The notes beneath the pieces are model-generated. The model did no database searches. It saw nothing but the letters and a program-made list of their open reading frames with translations, and was not told the origin of the DNA. From Steinernema hermaphroditum (taxonomy: Eukaryota; Nematoda; Chromadorea; Rhabditida; Steinernematidae), in NCBI GenBank assembly GCA_030435675.1, contig CM059624.1:4116769-4180768 (forward strand): a stretch of 64,000 nt of DNA, read 5' to 3'. Positions 20,912 through 33,700 of this stretch are shown in pieces. Numbering within the stretch: the stretch's first letter is position 1; the number at the start of each line of letters is the position of its first letter. A program made the translations under genes and the position numbers.

Positions 20912-23033
20912 ATGCTCCCTTTCGTTAAAGTCGCCTATCTCGACTTCGTCGAACTTTTCGTCGACTGCGTCGGTCCTTTCCTGAACATCTACTTCTTGAT
21001 TCTCCTACGTCGAACCATCTTCCACATGAATCTCAAAATTCTACTGGTACACGAACCTTTGCTCCTCCCATTGATGTGCCAATTTAGGGAAATTTCACTC
21101 TGGGTCTGTGCCTGCTGACCATCTTTCGAATTCCTCTCCTCCTTCACACTTTCTACAACTTCTTGGCCGACTACAGTACCTTGAAGGACATACTGAGTAT
21201 TGCCCACAATAGCTGTGTGATTCTCATCATGGACGGAACTATCCTTCTTGCCGTCGAGCGCATCATAGCTACCGTATACGCTCACAAATACGAGCATTCT
21301 TCCTACACTCATCTGACCATAACTAGCGCCGTCCTTCTATGGGTATTCAATATTGGAATCGCCTACATGAGCCAAGTCAGAATGAATCAGTCCCATGTTG
21401 CCGGAGGACAAGTTGTGTACTCTGAGGGTTCTATGCAGATCCCCTTCGATTTGATTATTCTTCTCACCCTGAACATCTCCAGTGTGGCGGTGCGTCCTTG
21501 CCTGTCCTTGCATAGTCATTCGGAAGTTTTTCAGATTTTCCTGGTCGTCTTCTTCATCGCCTCCTACAATAAGCGCCAATTCCGCGCCTCCACCCCCGAT
21601 CACCAACTGACAAAGAGGTTCCAGATTTCGGAGAACATCCGAACTGCTCGTCAGCTGAGAAAACTTATGATCGCCAACGTCATTATGTAAGTTGTCGGAG
21701 TCACACAGAAATTAAGTTGCTGCTTGTACTTTTATACATCCTTCGTCACTTATTAAGACATACGAAAAAGAGGGCAGTTTGGAATTGCAGTGTTGTAGGA
21801 CAAAAGTATGTTTCTTAGGGTACAAAATCGAACTTTGTATCGTTAGGTTGAAACGTTTCGGAGAAGGACAGTTTGTTATTAGTTTCTTTTTTTATTGGAT
21901 AGAAATGAAACTGATGGCGTTAAAGATATGAGTCAAGTGACCTGGATGAAAACCTTTTGATGTGTTAGCATCAGTTCGAGCTGAATATTGGCACACAGAT
22001 AAACGTAGATTAGATGAAGAGAACTAAAACACATTTACACCAGAAGGGCGTCGCTACAGCACAATGCACAATGTTACCTTGTAAAACTTTCCGACGGCTA
22101 CGTTCGAACGACTGTGGTGACAAAGATTGGCCAGTTCTAACACTAAACCTTTGTGGTAGCGTTCACAATATTGCCGAGAGAGTTTACATGATAACGAATG
22201 TCTAACTGTGTGCTAATTTTCTGCTTGATCTGAGGCGGACACTTCAGAGGTTGTCTTGTCAGCTGGGGCCGTCAAGTCAGGCACCTAGCTTGCACACATG
22301 AGCCGGTTGTCTTCAAGAGCGTTCGAAAAATGTTTCCTGTCTTTTACAGTACGGTTATTAAGGCATTCACTAAATGATCCGGTAGAGTAATTACATCTGC
22401 TCGGTTCGTATTATACCTGGGTTTTGTGAAATGTTCAGTTCTCTGGGCGCCTTCGCTAATGCATGCCGATCGGTGTGCTAATTTTCAGCTCGATCTGATT
22501 CCCTTGTTAGTGTACTTTGGGGACGTCATGACTGACTTGACTTTAAGCTGACTTCCAAGTTTACATATTGAACTTGTCATAATTCTTGATGATAGTGTCG
22601 AAGCTGTTCGCAAACACCCCTGAATTCTGCCTGCTTTCGTGGGCCTTTTTACATCGTGCACTATTTCAGCAACAGCTACATCTTCATCACTCTCTACTTC
22701 TTGTCGCTCTCCCGAATTCGAAACTTCTACACCGATCTCATTACCAGTTGCTACGAGTTCGTCGTCTCCCTATCCTGTGTCCTATTCCCGGTTATTTTGA
22801 TCTGGTAGGCTGTCCGTCGCAATAATCGCTCAAACCACCCCTTTAGGACCCATCCAAGGTTGAAGCACACAGTGTGGAAACATTTCGCGAGATTGGGGTG
22901 CAGGAACGTGAAGATACAGGCGACCGAGCAGGAACTCACTCAAACGATCAACAATTTGCCTTTGATCGTTCGTCAGGATGCCGCCAAACAGAAGGAATTG
23001 TACTTTGATGAGTTACAGAAGTCCTGGCAGTGA
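20912..23033 (+). CDS. SRE-type nematode chemoreceptor 1 (7TM)
   Basis: Five exons: 20912-21046, 21088-21489, 21535-21686, 22670-22804 and 22847-23033 (336 aa, all phases consistent). Preceded by a TTTTCAG acceptor. Hydrophobic spans: FLNIYFLILLRR, FTLGLCLLTIFRIPLLL, CVILIMDGTILLAVER, TSAVLLWVFNIGIAYM, FDLIILLTLNI/FLVVFFIA, NSYIFITLYFLSL and FVVSLSCVLFPVILIW. VERIIATVYAHKYE after the third span fits the E-R-x-x-A-T...Y-E signature of SRE receptors. The tail has THPRLK and ends ELYFDELQKSW. Such receptors sense chemicals in sensory neurons (family knowledge). Intron 2 (21490-21534) is 45 nt, in frame and stop-free. Intron 3 is 983 nt and holds a MITE. SRAB or another SRA-superfamily class is the main alternative. 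Confidence 0.85.
21971..22233. mobile_element. MITE with 28-bp terminal inverted repeats inside receptor intron 3
   Basis: The left end TCAGTTCGAGCTGAATATTG plus GCACACAG pairs with the right end CTGTGTGCTAATTTTCTGCT plus TGATCTGA. About 23 of 28 positions are complementary. Length is 263 bp with no coding potential. Further single ends lie at 22474-22499 (GTGTGCTAATTTTCAGCTCG) and 17939. The superfamily is not determined; no target-site duplication is obvious. Confidence 0.6.
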
Positions 23034-26000
23034 ACATTTGTATTATTATAAGTACGCTAATTAAAAGTGACAAAAGAATTGGGAATTGGCTCAATAAGGT
23101 TGCAGCGGCCCAGATTGTGTTACGTTGACAGGTGCTTGTCACGATTTATCGAGTTTACGTGTTTTGCGAGTTTATATCCTTGAATCAACGGCCAGTGCGG
23201 GTGTAGTAGCTTCTTGGCGAGACGGTGGAACTACCGCTCCCTGTGGTCCAGGCCTACTGGGACGATCATAGCGCCAGCAGCGACGGCCGAAAACGACCGA
23301 CGACACTCACAAAGAGAGTGAGTTGCGTACCCCCTTCATCCTTACGCCCTTCCCGCTTTCGAAGCGACCAGGCTGGAGCCGGTTCCGATGATGGAAATTC
23401 GCCTCGTTCTTTTACTCAGCTTTGTTTTACAGTAGGAAATGTCAATTTATGATCAGTAACCTAAAATAGTGGCCCAAAAAGTGTAACTGCAGTTCAAAAG
23501 GAAAGCGCTCAACTGTTGTACATGGATTCCAAGTCTTGCACATCCACCACCTTTTTAACGGTATCGAAACTACTGTTAGAGACGTGAATAAAATTGATTT
23601 GAATTGAAGAGAGACCAGGCGTGATAATAATAAGTGTATTATGATATTGTGAGTATTATCGATGTATCGTGAAGCAAATCGGCCTAGCTGAGGAATCAAG
23701 GACGATAAAATTTAAGAGAAAAATCTACTGCGGTCGCATTCTTGTAGCTTATGAAGACGCCTTCGTAGTGCTCGCCTTTCCTTGTCATGTCTTTGGCGGA
23801 TTGGGAAGGTCACCGCTCGCCGATGCCGAGATGTAGTGCGTTCGGCGCTATGACGATGATCGTGAGTCGTATGACGGTTCTTCAAAGGACGTTTTGTCAT
23901 CGAGACGATGACGACTAGTTGTAACCAAAGCGCCAAGACCACGACGTCACCGGTTCACAGAGCTGCAAGCAGCCTGTATGCATCCGTTCTACAGCAAAGC
24001 GTGTAAACTTGGATACGAGGTTGTTAGCTGGCATTTCTTCTGTCCTTGGAAGGCCGAACAGTGCTGGCTTAGTACTCCACTGGCTGTGATTGTGATATGC
24101 TTCTGTGGTTTCTGTGGAAGCCGTGCGCAGCAATATTTGGAACTCAAAAGCGCCCCTCTACTCGTTTGTCTTCTTTTATTCAAGCTCCATTCTGACCTTA
24201 TTCACCGCTAAACGTCGCCTCGGAAGCTGTACCATTAGCGCATGGATTGGATTTCCATTAGGAACCCGCACGCGCGAGACGAATATTTTATTTGTTTACA
24301 GCGTCTTACAGCGGGTTTGTTTCGCTGTTCTTTTTTGGCAAAATGGCACAACAGATGGGCCTTCGTCTCCGTTGTTTGCTTATAGCCGATCAGTTATTGC
24401 TTCTTGGTCAAGTATTGTTTTTTTCGTAGGTTCACTGTAAGATGCGACATCTTCTGGAGCGAATATCTAGTGATTTTGAAACCTAGGAATGTGGAAAACT
24501 ACCAATAATTTGTATATTTCCAGATGATATAGGTGTAGTCCCCATAAGCACGATCCTATCACTGAACTTCAAATTTTGGGACCTTCAACGCGCAGTCTAT
24601 GTTCAACCCACTTTTATATCTTTGCTTCTGTTTAGATCACTCAACCACCTGGGCATCTGCCTCTCTCAAATGTCCTTCTTGCCGAAGGTTGCCGAGTGCA
24701 AGGACGCAAGAATCCCAAAGGAATGAGTCATCGAGGAGCAATCCACTTTTTTGGCGGAAGTTCGTCTGCTCGATGGGGAAAGTGCACTTTGTCAGGGGCG
24801 AAAACGAAAACAAAAATGGATAGACTTTACTTCTCTCCATTCTCGTCGTCTGCTTCGTCTGAACAGACTATTTGTTGTTGCTTTAGCGCGCTTTGCGAAG
24901 TTGGACGTGGTAATAGTAAATTACTGGACAATTCTTGCATCCCAAGGCGCAACAACCCGCAGTCGTTCTCGAGCTCAATGTTTTCGCTTTTCAGCCGTTA
25001 TTTCTTCGTCGATCGTGATTCTTTACCGTTTTGGCTACCCAGATGGTCTTTTGCAATGCTGATCAACTGCGATTCAAGAATCAGTTAGTATCCTGATCAG
25101 GCCGGGTAACAAACGCTGTCTTTTCATTTCGTCATGACCCCCCCATCTCCACCCTCTAATACACAATAAACCGGGAATATCATAGTCTGCTATTTTTGGT
25201 GACAAATTACTGCAAAGTTTGTCAAAGTTCTCATCTCAAATAAAATCTCATCAAAAAGAAATCCATAATTGCATCGTTTCCGTTCCCCGAGGCCATCAAC
25301 AGCATCCATTATTTTTCATCTTGCCGGAAACGTTTCCGTTTTTGGCCACTGGCTTCGCCGACAGCCTCTTTCCCTAATTAAACAGCTCCGAGACTAATGC
25401 ACTCACGACGACATCAATCGTCTAAACTGACGACTTTGTCAATCGACGTCATTTGCCGCGTTTAATCTGCATGAAATGCGATCTTTTCACATTAGGATTC
25501 ACAGTCGATGAAGCATGCTATTTTAGGGTGTTTCTTATAAGGTTTCTTTCCTTAGTCTCTTTGCGAAATTTAGAAAACTCTGATATTTAGCCGATATAGG
25601 ACTATCGACATGCGAATTTCAGATTCTTAATTTTCTGCGTTTTTTAACTACGTTTTCTGACGATTTCGTTCTCCCTGGCGCAGTGTCTATCAAGTTGTCA
25701 TACATTCAATATCGCCTAATTATGATTACTGGTTTTTATTATAAATACAATGATTTCAATTAAGGTATTCACCATCGATGTGCACTTAAGCCGCCTGCCG
25801 TCACGCCCGCAGATTTGAGATTTGAAGTGGAAAAATGTTTGTGTACTTTTGCGGCAAAACTCGACCCAGAGGCACTGTCCATACTGGACAGTTCTTTACT
25901 CTCTAGCGGATGGCAAAGAAGTATTAATCAGCTCCCAATCGAAGGCGGGTTGTTGAGACATTTGAGTCCCGAACACAGATCTCCGACGAAACGTTTTAGT

Positions 26001-27016
26001 TTTCATTAACTTCTTCTTATTTGCTCACCAATTTGTTACTTCATAATTCACGTTTGATGTTTCTGTTGTTTGTAAATGTTACTATTTCGTCCGAGCTCTG
26101 TGTCCGGGACTCAAATGTCTCAACAACGAAAGCGGCAGGAAACCTTCTCCACGTATCACTAACATTTCTAAAGTAAAACACACCGCTGGGAGGCTTTGTT
26201 TAAAACAAGTTAAAACTTTATTGTATTTCTGTTATTTAAAGGTCACAAACTGCTTTAAGTTTTGAGTTCTGCACAGCCCTGGACCCAACCTGCCACTGTT
26301 CTGAGACCTAATGTTATGCTATATGACGAACACAGCAATAAGTGCTTTTCAGTCAGACCCTTGGGTTAGACGTAACCTACCAACACACCTTTGCTGGATG
26401 TTGTATATTCCACACCGAAGCATTATTTACAAATCAAGCAGCGATTTACTCGGATACCCGAACCTTGCCGACCCATTTTTCTGGCATGTGTTTTCTGCTC
26501 AACAGCTGCTTTTGCATGTATACAAGCGCACGCGATCGTTAGCCTTAATGGCCGAATTTGCTATTCTCCACTGCCCATTTATCCTTCCTATGCATTACGT
26601 ACGACAAGGAACTACGGCTCCATTATGTCGGCACGTCATGTTCTGCTGCGCGGAACAAACTTTAATTTTTCTACACGCTTTTGAGATGAATAATTAATGA
26701 CGAATATTAAAATTCGAAGTGGATATTCCCATTGTGAGCTACAGGGTGACAGAACCCGGGCCTGTTTATATGATGACATCATTTCAGGTGAATCAGGTGA
26801 ATCATGTCATTTCCGATGATGTGATCTGACTCCACCCTCAAGAGGGAGGACATAAAAAGAGAAGAAGGTGAAGACTTCGGGATCTAAGCTGTTGAATCTA
26901 AGCCGCGTCTCCATCTGTAATGTTTCCTCAAAGAACGAGACCTTCTCAATCTTTTTTCTTCGCTAAGATAAGGGCATTAACCCTAAAGGTCACCATTTAG
27001 ATAAGGACAGCGTTAA

Positions 27017-27259
27017 TTAGAAAGTGAGCTCGTCCTTTCCGGGGTTACTATTCTGAGATGTTCCCTCGTTAATTAGTTTCTTGAAAGCAGATCGGTTTCG
27101 CTGAGAAGGTGATGTCCGCCAGGGTCTGTTTACGAAACATCTGCTTTGGTGTGTTTTCGCGGAGTACACCGAAGCTCTATTATCCAGATTGTTGACATCT
27201 TCGAAGTCCTGTGGGTGTCCTTTAGATCTACGAAACGTGCTCGCTTGGTTCAATACGAC
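27017..27259 (-). CDS. Candidate terminal coding exon, gene unknown
   Basis: An AACGATTTCAG acceptor precedes an open phase-0 stretch of 80 codons beginning VVLNQASTFRRSKG, rich in Ser, Asn, Arg and Lys and ending DELTF at a stop. Hydrophilic composition would suit a cytoplasmic tail. An upstream minus-strand frame near 27665-27790 ends at a good GTAAAG donor but is in the wrong phase to join directly, so an intervening exon would be needed. No family is recognised. Confidence 0.3.
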   Translation of the reverse strand, partial: VVLNQASTFRRSKGHPQDFEDVNNLDNRASVYSAKTHQSRCFVNRPWRTSPSQRNRSAFKKLINEGTSQNSNPGKDELTF

Positions 27260-29189
27260 CTGAAATCGTTTTTTCGCTTATCTCCCTACATTGATTGAAG
27301 TCTCTTCCTTTGGGAGCGACACTCCTTTCCTATATGTCATATGTTTCCGGCTTTTCGATATAAACGATTGACTTTCAGCTTTGAGGACTTTGTGCGGTTG
27401 AATCTCCTATCCGCTTTTGACCTGTCGTTAAGTTAGACTCAAAAATTTCATGCCAATTTATGTTTGATCTCGACATGCGGCTCAGTAACGAGTTTAGGAA
27501 CCTAGAAAACATATCACAACAGCCTGGTGTATTTTCAAAATTCGCTGGGCTTCTTTTTCGGTTTTCTTTTTCGATTCGGATTCCTTTGCGGTCTTTTGAT
27601 ACTGAGTGACACAGGCAATATTGCTTTAAATCAGAGACGGAGATAGAGCGCTCTCACTTTACCTTCTTCTTTGGTACGTACTTTTGCTAAGAAAATTGCT
27701 TTGTGGACACTGCGATTGGTGCTTATGGAACAAGCCACGAGATCTCAGAGCATATAAGGACATACCAGGTTTCCGTGTGGTCAGTGATTCTGACTGCTTT
27801 ATAACTGTTTTTTTTTGGAAAGAAAAATAAATAAATGCGGACAGAGAGACATACCTGTTCGTCAGTTTCTGATATTTGAATTGATAAACAGCAGTAATAT
27901 TGAGCAATCTAGCTTGCTATGGCATGTTATGGTACACTTTTCAAAGGTAAAGCACAACACGCTCCTGGAATATGTCGTTTCAGGACCGCAAATGTGTGAA
28001 CAGCTTGTTTTTACATTTTTGTTCACTCCTGTGGTCCCTCCTGTGATAGTCTCGACCTAACGCTGTCATTCTGAGTGCTATTCAGCTACTTTATTAGATC
28101 TTTTGTTTTTTTTCCTCTCATTACAATAGGCAATCAACTAGAGCATCCACCTTGTAGTTTGTACGTTTGTGCTCCGGTTCTTTATTTCTCTGTTTTATGG
28201 GCTTCGTGTACGGTACACCCGGTACGAACTGTTGTCCTGTGACATTCTCATTCCGTGACCGATGCTCCAGAGCGCGACTACTAAATGAGAATGCGTTATT
28301 ATCCAATTGAAAGGATCTCCAAAGGCTACTTTTCTCAAGCGGCCAATTAAAGAGATCTTATCTATTCACTTCCTTTTTCATCAGCCCACGCTGGAATACA
28401 ACGGATAATTGTACCTCTCAAAGCGGAATGAGAGTCGGGTAGTGGCAATCCTATCAGTTTACGAGATCAGCGGAGAGACCAAGTGCTGAATCCAGTGGAG
28501 TTGAGATGTCGAGGCACGGTATCTGCAGGTTATCGCCTGCAAAACGAACCACACCTTAGTGAAGGGTAGAAAAAGCTTTCACGCTTCCATTGTCACGCGA
28601 CTGGCGTTTTCCAATGACATCATTTCTCAAAGGACAAACGAAGTATCGATAGACAATAATCTGGATAATAAAAACATGCGCCAGTGCTTTACGAGATTGT
28701 CTTCATAAAGTGCATACATTCCCAGACTATCAACATCTCCATAAAGTCCAAATTCATCCAGAATTAGTCCAATAGACGGTAGGAACGCTTCACATTCACA
28801 GTGTGTTGCTCTCATCCATTGTCCATTTGTCCTATTATCGATATTCCTCACCATCGGCAAAGATCGACTGCCACATCAATAGCTTTGAATCATTTATTTG
28901 CTTGTTAGTGGATTCCAAAATGCAGCCCAAGAGCAGAATCCTCAAACGCCGGTGCTTTTTGCTTAGTAAAATCCAGATTAGAGAACCCATGTGGTGGATC
29001 TGACGGGCAGCTTTCACAATATTCCCTGATCTAATCAGACCTACAATCAAATTTACCCAAATTCACTTCATCCCATCTCCACAAAGTGTAACCACTTCCC
29101 GTCTATGTTCCAGTCTGTCCATAACTCCATAAACCCGTCGGTCCCATAAATAATCGGAAAAAAGAGAACGTCTCTTCGCCAGAAACCCA

Positions 29190-29660
29190 TTTTTCCGGGG
29201 GCGCCGATCCCGACGGGAATTGCGCGCGCCTATCAGCTCGTCAGGCGCCCTCCGCAACCTCATCCCATCGATGGGGCGTGCAAATCGCAATTGACGCCCG
29301 AGGCCGAAAAAGGGCGCGCGCCCGATGGTCGAACGAACGTCGAGAGATTCGTCGAATAATTGTATACATCGAAATTGATAACTTTCAAAAAAAAAAAAAC
29401 GCCGCAATGAGTCATCGATCGGCGTCCAATTGGAAATGCAAAAGTTTGTCGCCGTCTATCGTGACGGCTAAGTCGCCGACGACGTCGACGACGTCCAGTG
29501 GCGGCCGCCTTCTTCCTCAAGAAACGGCCGTTTGCTGAGGCGGCCAAGCCTTTAATTATTCGCCGCCGGCGGCCGCGCTCTTTACTCCTCAGCTGATTTA
29601 GGACCGCGGCGACGCCGCCGACTGCCCAGAGCCGGACACGACGATCCTATTTTCGGCCTA
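29190..29660. other. GC- and CpG-rich island
   Basis: The local base composition is far more GC-rich than the flanks, with many CG dinucleotides (GGGCGCGCGCCC near 29314, GACGACGTCGACGACGTC near 29478, CGGCGGCCGCGC near 29567). It contains open frames on both strands with no homology. A promoter region of an unannotated gene, or a fragment of different origin, are both possible. Confidence 0.5.
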
Positions 29661-32600
29661 GTGCCCCGTGTTGGCGCGTTTTTGATCGGCCAACGGCTCG
29701 CTGACGTAGGTGTCGAGTGTTTCGACATGTATGGGATTTGAACTTTGGCTCTCTAAGGGGAAGTCGGTGTCGAGTTGCGCCGCCGGAGAGATTTGGCTAA
29801 TAGTCCGATGTTCGATGTCAAGCGTGGATAAGGACACTTTACGTGCGGCCGTTCGAATCTGACTATGGAACCAGTGAAAAATGTTTCATGTTAACGCTCC
29901 ACTAATTTCGTGTTTATCCGATTTTTGATTTAGTCCTTTTTGTATCGTTTTCCTCACCTATTTGTGCCACTGATCTCCGTGCACCTATGGTATTCGCTCG
30001 TGCGTATTTCAGCTGTCCACTCAAACCTGAATAGATTGCTACTATGGAATAAAATAGCTGATTTTGGCATGTATTTATAATCACCTGTGCTGCAAACAGC
30101 GATGCTGATCGAGTCCGAATGAGGCCCTTTTTAAAATCCATTTAGAATCTCGAACCTGAACAAGTCAGCAGTTGTTGGTCCACACTCGTTGGCATCTCCG
30201 GTTGCACATACTTGACGATATTAAAAAGCATGCTTCTATTGAAGGTATGCAGTTTGTTTACAGCTCATTGTTTTTCGCGGAGTATGCAATATTTATTATG
30301 GGCTGCCTGGTGAGAGATGTGACGAAATCTTTCTATTCGGAACAACTATTACTTCTGAAGGTGTTGAGATAAAAAAGATAAATCTTAAAGCGAAATAAGC
30401 CCGTTCAGGTCTATTCAGTCACCACTTCTATACCTCTATTTATTTTTATGTAATCTACCCTACTTCCCGAATTTTTACAATTAACAATTTCATTATTTAA
30501 AATCCATTCATCCGCTTTTACCAGGTTAATCTTTTCGATTAAAATCACAATTCTATATTGGAGTCTTGTACTAAACCCTCTCTGTTTGTACCGAGAAAAG
30601 ATGGATACAAAACGCAATCAAATATCCTTGAAATGGCTTCGTCCAGCTTGGATGCAGGTGACAAGGCGATGGAGCTCAAACTACCTCTCACGAGGCTGAA
30701 ACTACTTCTATGTGACAGGGCAGGTCTACAGTTTCGTGAAAGAAAATTTTTAAAGAGGAGAAAATTTATACGAATTCCGTGATTTGGATAGGCAAACTCT
30801 CTTAGCGTTCAGGGCGTAAGCGTAGTTCACAATTATCATTGATAATTTAGTCCTATAAGCAGATAGTGTTTTCATATTTGGCGGTAGATTGATGTTTGAA
30901 ATACACAGTCATCATAAGAGAATGTGACAATGGTTCTCAAACGATATCAACAACAAATGTAGAACTAAAAAGCCTGCATTTTTCTAAGATTCTCATGGGC
31001 CACTGCTTCTTTGAACGTATTCTGGACAATAAACAAGCAATTTCTGGGTTTACCAAACTCCTGTCAACGTATTTCTAGATCTTTCCGACCTCGCCTAACG
31101 TGTTGCATTGCTGCTTTAATCTGTTTTGGTTCAAGAATTCGGCGATCTCAGAAATCGTCCATTGTTTGTTGTATACAGGACCGCTGCGGGAACGATCTTC
31201 TTTCGGAAGGTTTCTTTCCCGGGAAAGCAACACGGAATAACAGTGTTAATAACAGCAGTACACAAAAAGGGCGAAAAAGACGTGTAAAACAATATTAAAA
31301 CATAAAAATAACAAAAACCTATTTCAAATTTTTTTATTTTATTGTCATCGACAGTATTTATGGACTACGCTGTGGTGGAGGTGAACTTATCAATTTGAAG
31401 TGTCCGTGTGGCTGATTAAGAACATGTTCGATTTGTAATCGGATCCATATTTTATACAACGGGCCAACTGGTTCCTCTTTTACATATAGAGAGCATGTTC
31501 TACAGAGATTTATTTGCATTTAATGCATTTCGCATTAGTTTCATGTTAAACGATATTATGAAATGTTTCAGGGCTACGTTTATCACGCTTGATTTTCTGC
31601 GTGCTGCAAGAAAATCGCTTCCATATTCAAACACCACTTCTATGCTTCTGTTGACTGCTACTGAGCTGTCTCTAATCTACTTCCCGTATTGTTGCTATTT
31701 GTAGTTACATTTTTCAAAATACGACTGTTTACCATCGGTTTCATGATTTTTGGTTTTCGGTTTTGTATGTTCAATGGGTTGTTTACCATAGAGTTGACAG
31801 CGAAAAGACGTCAACATATTATTTCCGCAATGGCTTACGTGTCTCGTTCGTTTTTCTCTGTAATCAGTTTGTCTACCCGATCGATCCGAGCTGGGTCGTA
31901 TTGATTGTTACCGATGCTTTTCCGCCCTTTTCACCGATCCCTTCGTGATCATTTAGAATACTCCATTTCCTTAGAGCCTCATTTCCAGCAGGAAATGCCT
32001 TTTTGAGATATAAGTGTCAAATACGTTTAGTCATGTAGGCACGGCGAACGTTGAATGCGGAATGCTGAGGCGTCTTAAATTAAATTTAGCGCTTGACTTA
32101 ATCAATTTTGTCTTTGTTACTCAGTTCCGACGAAAAACATGGACCACAAACACTCGGAAATGCTGTGGGCTGTTAAACGTGCGTCAGGAAATTTCGTCAG
32201 GATAAGATATGGCGTGCTTTTTCTGAGTCAATCTTCGTCACCTTAGCATTCAATATGTACGGTTCAATATGGCTTTGCTTCCTCTTTTTGTTTACTTGCT
32301 TAACCTTCAATATTACTTGGCCTACTTGACCTCCACGGCCAAAAAAACTTTGCGATTTTTGTGGATAATTATTCGCAATTAGCTGGGGTAATAGGCCGTG
32401 GGTGTTGCTTATCTATAGAGAATGATTAGCCTAGGATAGCTCTCAAAGAATGATGATTCTTTGAAAGCCTTCTTTAGAAGAAGGTTCATATTTTAATACC
32501 ATATAATCATATTTTTAGCCGTATGTTAGAGACCGTGAAAACCGTCAGGAATGTACTTGTTTAGAATGACTGCACTGTTCTATCGATCGCCCCACGGACA

Positions 32601-33556
32601 GAACATTGAAAATATTAGAATACCAAAGAAGCATGCATTAGTAATTAGTGGAAGAATTACTAATCCCTTGTTTTTTTTCTTGTTTGTTCCCCACATGTTG
32701 ACATGGACTTTCGTGGCAAGATCGGAAATCGAAATGCGTAGGCGCATGGTCATGACACCTGGATTTCTTTCAACGTTTTCCGCATATAAAGTTTGTCGTG
32801 ATAGTCACGATGTGCAACTTTAGGAGAAAAGTGTTCGTGCGAATACAGCGTTCAGAAGGAAAAAGCAAAACTCGCGTTGATATTAAGAAAGACTTTACCT
32901 AGTATTGTCAGGTTGCCTCATTTTATTTTCTCTACTATCGATGAAGGGTGCCACCTTATGGTGCTTTTAGACTTCTATCGTCAGGAAGCAATCTTACAAA
33001 GACCTAGTGATCAACAAAGTCTAACTCAGGATGTTATTTTTGGTCCAACCATTGCGGAAACTGTGTCATTTGTGCCTCTCTTCGGAAAGCACCCAACTTC
33101 GCCTTTACAGTCATTGTCAATCCTTGCTTGACTGTGCATCTCATACAGCACAGGAAATACGAATAGAGTACCGGCAAACAGTCGAACACTTTTTTCATCT
33201 GGCCTCTTCGTCATAGATGACCCGACATCACTCCATCAGAAGAGCATATTCGTCTTCATATTTCAGAAAAGCCACTACCTGCTCATTCCGTCGTCATACA
33301 TATATATCCTAGGCTAATCATTGAGCATATACACTGTCAATTCACAACTGACATCAAACCTAAAGGACACAAAATTCCGAATTGCTCTATTTTAGCGAAT
33401 TCCATTCCTTACTTCCTTGCTCGTTGTTGTTCTCAAGAATCGCGTTTTTTGTTGAAAAAAGCCCAATTGCGAATCTGTCGGTTTCTTCGGGTTTGGAACG
33501 CAGTGAAGGGAAAATCTTTATGATCGACCAGAAAAGGTCCCAAATTGTTGCGTTAG

Positions 33557-33700
33557 GTCGTCAGGGACATCGTGCTAGGAGACCTTACAGTTGAGGACAA
33601 AATCAGACTTATCTTAAACTCCCCGATGAAACCTATCAGACTTTGCTACACGTATCCATGGCTATCTCCTTGCCAAATTTCAGCCGAATCGGCGTGGGAC
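33557..33700. repeat. Inverted, diverged relative of the 126-bp repeat at 7.9-8.2 kb
   Basis: GTCAGGGACATCG, TCTTAAACTCCCC, GATGAAACCTAT, TTTGCTACAC and CCAAATTTCAGCCGAATCGG occur in the same order as on the minus strand of 8018-8175. This shows the tandem unit belongs to a dispersed family. Confidence 0.6.

Noticed and set aside
29700..29870. B-box-like GTTCAAATCCC (minus) and GTTCGAATC (plus)
   Set aside because: No matching A box or acceptor stem on either strand.
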